DNA from: Pseudomonas sp. JQ170C
GTDB lineage: Bacteria; Pseudomonadota; Gammaproteobacteria; Pseudomonadales; Pseudomonadaceae
Reading direction: 5' to 3'
Length of the DNA: 64,000 nt
Assembly: GCF_035581345.1 (NCBI RefSeq)
Contig: NZ_CP141608.1
Span: forward strand, 2,138,501-2,202,500
Part shown: positions 33,247-39,574 of the stretch, piece after piece
Layout: each line of letters opens with the position of its first letter
Position numbering within the stretch: the first letter of the stretch is position 1
Notes under the pieces: generated by a model
The model's database searches: none
What the model saw: the letters and a program-made list of their open reading frames with translations, nothing else
What the model was told of the DNA's origin: nothing
Translations under genes and position numbers: made by a program

Positions 33247-34011
33247 TTACTTCAGGCTGCCGGCGAGGAACTGGCGCAACCGCTCCGATTGTGGGCGGGC
33301 CAATACTTCGCGAGGGTGACCGCGTTCCTCGACCAGGCCCTGGTGAAGGAACATCAGTTGGTTGGAAACCTCCCGGGCAAAGCCCATTTCGTGGGTCACC
33401 ACGACCATGGTGCGGCCTTCCTGGGCCAGGTCCTGCATGACCTTGAGCACATCCCCCACCAGCTCCGGGTCCAGCGCCGAGGTCGGTTCGTCAAACAGCA
33501 TCACGTCGGGTTCCATGGCCAGCGCCCGGGCTATCGCCACCCGCTGTTGTTCGCCGCCGGACATGTGCGCCGGATAAGCATCGCGCCGGTGGCTGACGCC
33601 GACCTTGTCTAGGTAGTGCTCGGCCTTGTCCCTGGTTTCCTTGCGGCTGGTACCCTGCACATGCAGGGGGGCTTCCATGACGTTTTCGATCGCGCTCATG
33701 TGCGACCACAAGTTGAAGTGCTGAAAGACCATGCTCAACCGCGCACGCATCCTTTGCAGCTGGCGCGGGTCGGCCGCCTTGAGGCCGCCCCGTGAGCAGG
33801 CGCGCAGTTTCAGCGCTTCGCCATTGAGCACAATCTGCCCGGCGTTGGGTTGTTCGAGCAGGTTGATGCAGCGCAGGAAGGTGCTCTTGCCCGAGCCGCT
33901 GGAGCCGATGATGCTGATCACGTCACCGGCCTTGGCCTGCAACGAGACACCTTTGAGCACGGCGTGGCTGGCGTAGCTTTTGTGCAGGTCCCGAATTTCC
34001 AGTTTGTTCAT
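33247..34011 (-). CDS. Polar amino-acid ABC transporter ATPase (HisP/AotP-like)
   Basis: 254-aa ATP-binding subunit. Walker A GSSGSGKST (36-44), a Q-loop near VFQHFNLWSHM, the ABC signature MSGGEQQRV, Walker B DVMLFDEPTSALD and the switch His (VVVTHEMGFARE) are all present. The insertion after the first strands (LRACSRGGLKAADPRQLQRMR) is typical of HisP/AotP. The ATG at 34011 lies 19 bp after the AstE-like gene. It powers uptake by the permeases encoded in the same operon, probably of a basic amino acid or derivative. Confidence 0.92.
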   Translation of the reverse strand: MNKLEIRDLHKSYASHAVLKGVSLQAKAGDVISIIGSSGSGKSTFLRCINLLEQPNAGQIVLNGEALKLRACSRGGLKAADPRQLQRMRARLSMVFQHFNLWSHMSAIENVMEAPLHVQGTSRKETRDKAEHYLDKVGVSHRRDAYPAHMSGGEQQRVAIARALAMEPDVMLFDEPTSALDPELVGDVLKVMQDLAQEGRTMVVVTHEMGFAREVSNQLMFLHQGLVEERGHPREVLARPQSERLRQFLAGSLK

Positions 34012-34030
34012 GGCGAGGTACTCGAAGGTG

Positions 34031-35143
34031 TCAGTCGCTGAGCAGGCGACCATGGCGAATGGGGGTGCTGCCGGCGACCTTGGCCAGCCACAGGCCGGGT
34101 TGGGCAAAGCGCAGGCGTTCGCGGGCGTAGAGAATGCCGTCGGTACTGGCCCTGACCACGCTGTGGCGATCACTGAGCGGGTCGATGACCTCGAACAGCG
34201 GATCACCGACGCGCACAGCGGCGCCGAGCGGTTGCAGGAAACTCACCACACCCGGGTGTTCGGCATAGGCGTACTGGGCCCCGGCAAACGGCGTGGCCTG
34301 GCAGCAGCGCGCCGGCGCCGCCGGCCATGGGCCGCTGATCAGGCCCTGGTCGGCGAGGTAGCCGAGAATCTGCTCGGCGCTGGCCTGGCAGTCATCGCGG
34401 TCGGTATCGGCCATGCCGCGCAGTTCGATGGTGGTCGCGACGCAGGCCAGGGGGATTTCGGCGTCGGGAAAGCGTTCGGCCAGTTGTACCCAGGGCACGG
34501 CGCAGGCCTCATCGAAGGCATTGCCGCCGGCGTCTTCGGCCAGCAACACCGCCCCCGCGCCCAGGCGCGCTGCCAACGTACGCAGGCGCGGCCAGTTCTG
34601 CGGCAGGGCGTAGAGCAACATGATCGACTCGAAATCGCAGTGCAGGTCCAGCACCAGGTCGGCATCGCACGCCTGCTGCAAGAGCAGGCGACGCAGGCCG
34701 TCGAGCTCCGATTGGGCCGCTGGCAGCTCGGCCAGGATCTGCAGCATGCTGCGGCGGATCTTGGCGATATTGCCGGGGCCATCGCTGTCGAGCTGTCCTT
34801 CCAGACGCTCGGCCAATGCCGCGGTCAACGCCGGGAAATCACGGTTGAAGTTCTTGCCGCTGTTGAACTCGAAGCGGCCCTGGTGCGTGGCCTGGAACAT
34901 CTGGCCGATGCCGATCGGATTGGACAAGGGCACCAGTTCGATCACACCGCTCAGGCGGCCCTGGCTTTCCAGCTCGCCCAGGCGCCGCTTGAGTTCCACG
35001 GCCACGCGCATTCCCGGCAATTCGTCGGCGTGCAGCGCGGCCTGGATGTAGGCCTTGCGCGGGCCGCTGCCAAAGCGGAACAGGCTCACCGTGCGCTGTG
35101 TACCGCACGCACTCCAGGGCAGAACATGGTCTATTTGCTGCAT
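34031..35143 (-). CDS. Succinylglutamate desuccinylase/aspartoacylase-family protein (AotO-like)
   Basis: 370-aa zinc-carboxypeptidase-fold protein. Zinc ligands are His38 and Glu41 (AALHADELPG) and His168 (VLDLHCDFES). A C-terminal biotinyl/lipoyl-like hammerhead (HPGVVSFLQPLGAAVRVGDPLFEVIDP) follows. Its place between permease and ATPase genes is the same as AotO in the P. aeruginosa aotJQMOP arginine/ornithine uptake operon. AotO is not needed for transport, so this protein may deacylate an imported N-acyl amino acid. GGAG precedes the start. Confidence 0.85.
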   Translation of the reverse strand: MQQIDHVLPWSACGTQRTVSLFRFGSGPRKAYIQAALHADELPGMRVAVELKRRLGELESQGRLSGVIELVPLSNPIGIGQMFQATHQGRFEFNSGKNFNRDFPALTAALAERLEGQLDSDGPGNIAKIRRSMLQILAELPAAQSELDGLRRLLLQQACDADLVLDLHCDFESIMLLYALPQNWPRLRTLAARLGAGAVLLAEDAGGNAFDEACAVPWVQLAERFPDAEIPLACVATTIELRGMADTDRDDCQASAEQILGYLADQGLISGPWPAAPARCCQATPFAGAQYAYAEHPGVVSFLQPLGAAVRVGDPLFEVIDPLSDRHSVVRASTDGILYARERLRFAQPGLWLAKVAGSTPIRHGRLLSD

Positions 35144-35153
35144 TTGAAGCTCC

Positions 35154-35852
35154 TTAGTGCGCGCGCGGGGCGAGGTAGGCGAGCCAGCGGCGTTCGGCCA
35201 GCTTGAACAGGCGCACCAGCATGAAGGTCAGGGCCAGGTAGATCAGGCCGGCGGTGATGAACGCCTCGAAGGGCAGGTAGTAACGCGCACTGAAGGTCCG
35301 CGCGGCGCCGGTGATGTCGACCAGCGTGACGATGGACGCCAGGCTGGTGGTCTGCAGCATCATCAGCACTTCATTGCTGTACTGCGGCAGGGTCCGGCGC
35401 AGGGCCGAAGGCAGCAGGATTCGCCGGTACAGCGTCAGGCGCGACATACCCATTGCCCGAGCGGCCTCAATCTCGCCACGGGGGGTCGACTTGAGGCTGC
35501 CGGCCAGCAGTTCGGCGCTGTAGGCGCCGGTGTTGAGGGCAAAGGCCAGGCAGGCGCAAAACGTTGCGCTGGACAGGTACGGCCACAGCACGCTCTGGCG
35601 CACCGCCTCGAACTGGGCCAGGCCGTAGTAGATCAGGAACAGCTGCACCAGCATGGGGGTGCCCCGCATGATGTAGGTGTACAGCCAGGCCGGGTAGCGC
35701 AGCAGGCAGGTGCGCGACACGCGCATCAGCGCCAGCGGGATGGCCAGCACCAGGCCGCAGGCCAGGGAAATCACCAGCAGCTTGAAGGTCAGGACAATGC
35801 CGTTGAGGTACAGCGGCAGGTTCTGCCAGATCAGTGAATAGTCGAGCATCAT
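35154..35852 (-). CDS. Polar amino-acid ABC permease (HisM/AotM-like)
   Basis: 232-aa inner-membrane permease with five hydrophobic helices and the binding-protein-dependent transport signature (EAARAMGMSRLTLYRRILLPSALRRTLPQ) that forms the ATPase-contacting EAA loop. N-terminal LYLNGIVLTFKLLVISLACGL is typical of HisM. It is encoded 13 bp after its partner permease, and together they form the channel of a heterodimeric transporter. Two consecutive ATGs (35852 and 35849) are both possible starts. Confidence 0.92.
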   Translation of the reverse strand: MMLDYSLIWQNLPLYLNGIVLTFKLLVISLACGLVLAIPLALMRVSRTCLLRYPAWLYTYIMRGTPMLVQLFLIYYGLAQFEAVRQSVLWPYLSSATFCACLAFALNTGAYSAELLAGSLKSTPRGEIEAARAMGMSRLTLYRRILLPSALRRTLPQYSNEVLMMLQTTSLASIVTLVDITGAARTFSARYYLPFEAFITAGLIYLALTFMLVRLFKLAERRWLAYLAPRAH

Positions 35853-35865
35853 CGCGAACGTCTCC

Positions 35866-36555
35866 TCACAGTTCGGCGGCTTTGAAGCCGACCGAATAGC
35901 GTTTTTCCAGCCCCCGCAGGAGCAGCAGCGACAGGCTGGTCAACAGCAGGTACAGCGCCGCCACGGTGAGAAAGAAGGTGAAGGGCTGATGGGTCGCATC
36001 GGCCGCGTTCTTGGCCTTGAACATCATGTCTTGCAGGCCGATCACCGAGATCAGCGCCGTGGACTTGGTCAGTACCAGCCAGTTGTTGGTAAACCCGGGG
36101 ATCGCCAGGCGGATCATTTGCGGCACGCTGATCCGCCAGAACACCTGCGCAGCACTCATGCCATAGGCCGAACCGGCCTCGGCCTGTCCCCTGGGAATGG
36201 CCAGGAAGGCACCGCGAAAGGTCTCCGAGAGGTAGGCGCCGAAAATGAAGCCCATGGTGCAGACGCCGGCGATAAAGGGGTTGATGTCGATGTACTGCTC
36301 ATAACCCAGTGCCAGCGCCAGGCGATTGACCAGGTCCTGGCCGCCATAAAAAATCAGCAGAATCAGCACCAGGTCGGGGATGCCGCGTACCACCGTGGTG
36401 TACACCTCGCCCAGCGTTGCCAGCCATTTCACCGGCGACAGCCGACACGCCGCGCCGATCAGGCCCAGGGTGATGGCCAGGGCCATGGCGCTCAGGGCCA
36501 GGTTGATGGTCAGCCAGGCGCCATCGAGAATGCTCGATCCGTAGCCGTGAAGCAT
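35866..36555 (-). CDS. Polar amino-acid ABC permease (HisQ/AotQ-like)
   Basis: 229-aa inner-membrane permease. HisQ-type N-terminus (LDGAWLTINLALSAMALAITLGLIGAACRLS), VVRGIPDLVLILLIFYGGQ, and the EAA loop GQAEAGSAYGMSAAQVFWRISVPQMIRLAIPGFTNNW. It is the second gene of the J-Q-M-O-P-ordered operon, 23 bp after the binding-protein gene, and forms the membrane channel with the following permease. Confidence 0.92.
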   Translation of the reverse strand: MLHGYGSSILDGAWLTINLALSAMALAITLGLIGAACRLSPVKWLATLGEVYTTVVRGIPDLVLILLIFYGGQDLVNRLALALGYEQYIDINPFIAGVCTMGFIFGAYLSETFRGAFLAIPRGQAEAGSAYGMSAAQVFWRISVPQMIRLAIPGFTNNWLVLTKSTALISVIGLQDMMFKAKNAADATHQPFTFFLTVAALYLLLTSLSLLLLRGLEKRYSVGFKAAEL

Positions 36556-36578
36556 GATGAAAGTCCTCGGCGGCAGGG

Positions 36579-37355
36579 TTATTGGCCGTAGATATCGAAG
36601 GGGAAGTACTTGCTTTGCACCTGCTGGTAGGTGCCATTGGCGCGGATTGCGGCGATGGCGGCGTTGAGCCTGGCCAGGTTGGCCGTGTCGCCCTTGCGTA
36701 CCGCAATGCCGGCGCCGCGGCCGAAGTAATGCGGGTCGTTGATGTCGGGCCCGACCAGGGCAAACCCCTGGCCTGCCGGCGTTTTGATGAAGCTCTCTTC
36801 GGTGTTGACGATGTCGGCGAGGGTGGCGTCCAGGCGGCCGGAGACCAGGTCCAGGAAGGCCTCGTTCTGCGAGGCGTAGCGCACCACCTCGACCCCCTTG
36901 CTTTCGAGTTGCTCGGTGGCGAAGCGGTCATAGGTCGACGCGCGCTGTACCCCGACTCTATGGCCCTTGAGGTCCACGAAAGGGTCCTGGAGCTGACTGC
37001 CGGCCTTCATCGCGAACTTGCCTGGCGTGTGGTAGTACTTGTCGCTGAAATCGACCGATTTCAAGCGGTCGTCGGTGATCGACATGGACGACAGCACCGC
37101 GTCGATCTTGCGCACTTTCAACGACGGAATCATGCCGTCGAATTCCTGCACGACCCATTGGCACTTGACCTGCATTTGTGCGCACAGTGCATTGCCGATG
37201 TCGTAGTCGAAGCCTGCGATTTCACCTTGCGGGGTGCGGTAGGAGAAGGGCGGGTAGGCCGCTTCGATGCCGATGCGCAGGCTGCCTGGGTCGGCATGGG
37301 TCAGTGCGCTGCAGGCACACAGTGCCAATGCGCCTAGAAGTCCGGTCTTGTTCAT
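36579..37355 (-). CDS. Periplasmic Lys/Arg/Orn-type amino-acid binding protein (HisJ/AotJ-like)
   Basis: 258-aa exported binding protein (family 3). A signal peptide of about 21 residues ends SALTHA. The mature start LRIGIEAAYPPFSYRTPQGEIAGFDYDIGNALC matches LAO-binding proteins, and DGMIPSLKVRKIDAVLSSMSIT is the ligand-binding hinge motif. The ATG at 37355 gives a clean signal peptide. It is the first gene of the operon and defines substrate choice. HisJ-type residues suggest a cationic amino acid or a guanidino/opine relative, but specificity cannot be read exactly. Confidence 0.9.
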   Translation of the reverse strand: MNKTGLLGALALCACSALTHADPGSLRIGIEAAYPPFSYRTPQGEIAGFDYDIGNALCAQMQVKCQWVVQEFDGMIPSLKVRKIDAVLSSMSITDDRLKSVDFSDKYYHTPGKFAMKAGSQLQDPFVDLKGHRVGVQRASTYDRFATEQLESKGVEVVRYASQNEAFLDLVSGRLDATLADIVNTEESFIKTPAGQGFALVGPDINDPHYFGRGAGIAVRKGDTANLARLNAAIAAIRANGTYQQVQSKYFPFDIYGQ

Positions 37356-37544
37356 ATTCTTGACTCCGGTGGGTAGGGCGATACCTGCCAGCGCCGCTGT
37401 GGGCGACGGGTCAGGCGAACATAGAAATGACATGAATTATTTCAAAAATCAAATTCGTGAAAATATAAATATCAAGAAGTCGACTGACGGCAGTCAGGAG
37501 CAGCGTTAGACTGGGAATCTGCGAGTAGGTATGGGGGACGAGGC

Positions 37545-38096
37545 ATGGAACAGAGTGGTCGTGAGTCGGGCGAGCCGTTCAAGCGGCTGTTTTTCGCCCT
37601 GGAGTGTGCGCCGACACAGCGTCGTGCCATTGCTCACTGGCGCAGCGAATTGGGCACGGGCTTGGGGCGGCCGGTGGCGTCGGCCAATTTTCACCTGACC
37701 TTGATGTTTCTGGGGTCGGTTGCAACGGCGCAGTTGCCGGCGGTCCTGGCGGCGGCTGCGCAGGTGAACGTGCCGCAAAAGCCGTTGACGGTGCTGCTCG
37801 ACCGGCTGGAAGTCTGGCGCCCGGCGAAGGCCCTGGTGCTGGTGCCGACCCAGCCGCCCGGCGCCTTGCGCCAACTGGTCTATGGTCTGCAACAGGCGAT
37901 GTTGCCGCTGGGTTTTGTCGATACCCCGCGCGAGTATCGGCCACACCTGACCCTGGCCCGCGACTATCACGGCCCGGTTCCCGAGGCGCAGGCAGCGGCA
38001 GACTTCAGCCTGCGCGTGCGGCACTTCACTCTGTTGGAATCGCGCAGGGGGCAGTACCTGCCACTGGCGCAGTGGTCGCTGGAGGCTCAGGCCTGA
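37545..38096 (+). CDS. thpR: RNA 2',3'-cyclic phosphodiesterase (ThpR/LigT-type)
   Basis: 183-aa 2H phosphoesterase. The two catalytic HxTx motifs are His50-Leu-Thr52 (FHLTLMFLG) and His134-Leu-Thr136 (YRPHLTLAR), with the family N-terminus RLFFALECAP. ThpR hydrolyses RNA 2',3'-cyclic phosphates and shows 2',5' RNA ligase activity in vitro; its physiological role is unclear. A GGGGGACGAGG stretch precedes ATG 37545. It is a single gene, divergent from the Aot-like operon and followed by the repeat-rich region C. Confidence 0.9.
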   Translation: MEQSGRESGEPFKRLFFALECAPTQRRAIAHWRSELGTGLGRPVASANFHLTLMFLGSVATAQLPAVLAAAAQVNVPQKPLTVLLDRLEVWRPAKALVLVPTQPPGALRQLVYGLQQAMLPLGFVDTPREYRPHLTLARDYHGPVPEAQAAADFSLRVRHFTLLESRRGQYLPLAQWSLEAQA

Positions 38097-38289
38097 GGGT
38101 CTTGGATCGCGGGGCAGGAACTCGCCCCCTTCGGGTTTGATGTTGTTTGTGGCTTTGTGGCGTTGAGTGCTGGGGGATCCATTCGCGCTAGCCCCTCTAC
38201 GACACCTCCGTTCGGCCCTTCTGGTTAACGGGGCGGGTAGATCAAGATCAAGAGCACAATTCGCTGCGCTGTTGCTGGCATGCGCTGGC

Positions 38290-38314
38290 TGTAGGAGCGG
38301 GCTTGCCCCGCGAT
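38290..38314 (-). repeat. REP inside tandem unit 1
   Basis: Full REP GTAGGAGCGGGCTTGCCCCG in the spacer between element fragments. Confidence 0.88.
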
Positions 38315-38383
38315 GGCCCTCGAGTCGTGCACATCGGGTAGGACCATCACCGACCCCGCGATGAGGTGTTGGTGTCGGTGGTC

Positions 38384-38660
38384 TTATCCATTGGCTGTGG
38401 TGATGCTGATTCACCTTTGCGCCCTTACGGCGCCTTACTTTGGCAAACGCCCCAAAGTAAGCAAAGGGCTTGCCCCACCAGGGGCCCTACGCTTCGCTTC
38501 GGGTCCCCTCACTGCGGTGTCGCTACGGGGCATTGCGAGCTACGACTTGCTTCGCCAAGTCTACGCTTCGCAACTTCGGCCAAGGCCGAAGGCGCTTCGC
38601 GCTAGCCCCTCCACGACACCTCCGTTCGGCCCTTCTGGTTAACGGGGCGGGTAGATCAAG
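38384..38660 (+). repeat. Hairpin-rich intergenic element, copy C1
   Basis: Outer CTTATCCATT preceded by a short GTGTTG-like tract; stems GCGCCCTTACGGCGC, CTTACTTTGG/CCAAAGTAAG and CTTCGGCCAAGGCCGAAG; inner CTTCTGGTTAACGGGG followed by GATCAAGATCAAG. Confidence 0.85.
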
Positions 38661-38703
38661 ATCAAGAGCACAATTCGCTGCGCTCTTGCTGGCATGCGCT
38701 GGC

Positions 38704-38728
38704 TGTAGGAGCGGGCTTGCCCCGCGAT
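38704..38728 (-). repeat. REP inside tandem unit 2
   Basis: Second copy of the REP at a distance of exactly 414 bp from the first. Confidence 0.88.
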
Positions 38729-38797
38729 GGCCATCGAGTCGTGCACATCGGGTAGGACCATCACCGACCCCGCGATGAGGTGTTGGTGTTGGTGGTC

Positions 38798-39065
38798 TTA
38801 TCCATTGGCCAAGGTGACGCTGATTCACCTTTGCGCCCTTACGGCGCCTTACTTTGGCAAACGCCCCAAAGTAAGCAAAGGGCTTGCCCCACCAGGGGCC
38901 CTACGCTTCGCTTCGGGTCCCCTCACTGCGGTGTCGCTACGGGGCATTGCGAGCTACGACTTGCTTCGCCAAGTCTACGCTTCGCAACTTCGGCCAAGGC
39001 CGAAGGCGCTACGCGCTAGCCCCTCCACGACACCTCCGCTCGGCCCTTCTGGTTAACGGGGCAGG
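38798..39065 (+). repeat. Hairpin-rich intergenic element, copy C2
   Basis: Near-identical to C1 and preceded by GTGTTGGTGTTGGTGG. Its inner end runs into the two microsatellites at 39070-39132. It faces copy C3. Confidence 0.85.
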
Positions 39066-39069
39066 CAGG

Positions 39070-39132
39070 TCAAGATCAAGATCAAGATCAAGATCAAGAT
39101 CAAAAGCCAAAGCCAAAGCCAAAGCCAAAGCC
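39070..39132. repeat. Compound microsatellite (TCAAGA)x5 then (AAAGCC)x5
   Basis: Five TCAAGA units at 39070-39099 followed by five AAAGCC units at 39103-39132, at the inner ends between facing elements C2 and C3. Confidence 0.93.
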
Positions 39133-39214
39133 AGAGACAGAGCCAGAGCCGTATTGGTTGGTTCACCGCGGCCCAAAAGCAAGAGCGTAGCGAATTGTGC
39201 TCTTGATCTTGATC

Positions 39215-39492
39215 CACCCGCCCCGTTAACCAGAAGGGCCGAGCGTAGGTGTCATGGAGGGGTGAGTGCGAAGCACCTTCGGCGATAGCCGAAGTCGCGA
39301 GACGTAGACTTGGCGAAGCAAGTCGTAGGCCGCGATACCCCGTAGTGACACCGCAGTGAGGGGACCCGGAGCGAAGCGCAGGGCCCCTGGTGGGGCAAGA
39401 ATTTTTTGCTTACTTTTTTTTCGACTGAAAAAAAGTAAGCCGCCGTAAGGGCGGAAGGGGCCAGTGGCGTCACCCCACAAAATGGATAAGCT
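39215..39492 (-). repeat. Hairpin-rich intergenic element, copy C3
   Basis: Reverse copy with inner CCCCGTTAACCAG and outer AATGGATAAG. The second stem is the long A/T form (GCTTACTTTTTTT/AAAAAAAGTAAGC) and the first is CCGCC/GGCGG. Confidence 0.85.
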
Positions 39493-39493
39493 C

Positions 39494-39535
39494 ACCGGCA
39501 CCGGCACCGGCACCGGCACCGGCACCGGCACCGGC
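39494..39535. repeat. Hexanucleotide microsatellite (ACCGGC)x7
   Basis: Seven perfect ACCGGC units directly outside the outer end of element C3. Confidence 0.96.
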
Positions 39536-39574
39536 ACCCAAGCCAACCCCCCCCCCGACAATCCGTGAAGAACC

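Larger units (their letters stand above)
38182..39065. repeat. 414-bp direct tandem duplication in repeat region C
   Basis: Units start at 38182, 38596 and a partial third at 39010, each 414 bp apart. A unit contains the inner end of a hairpin element, (GATCAA)x2, a REP, a GTGTTG-like tract and the next element. The units are almost identical (differences such as TTCGCGCTA against TACGCGCTA), so the event is recent. Confidence 0.9.
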
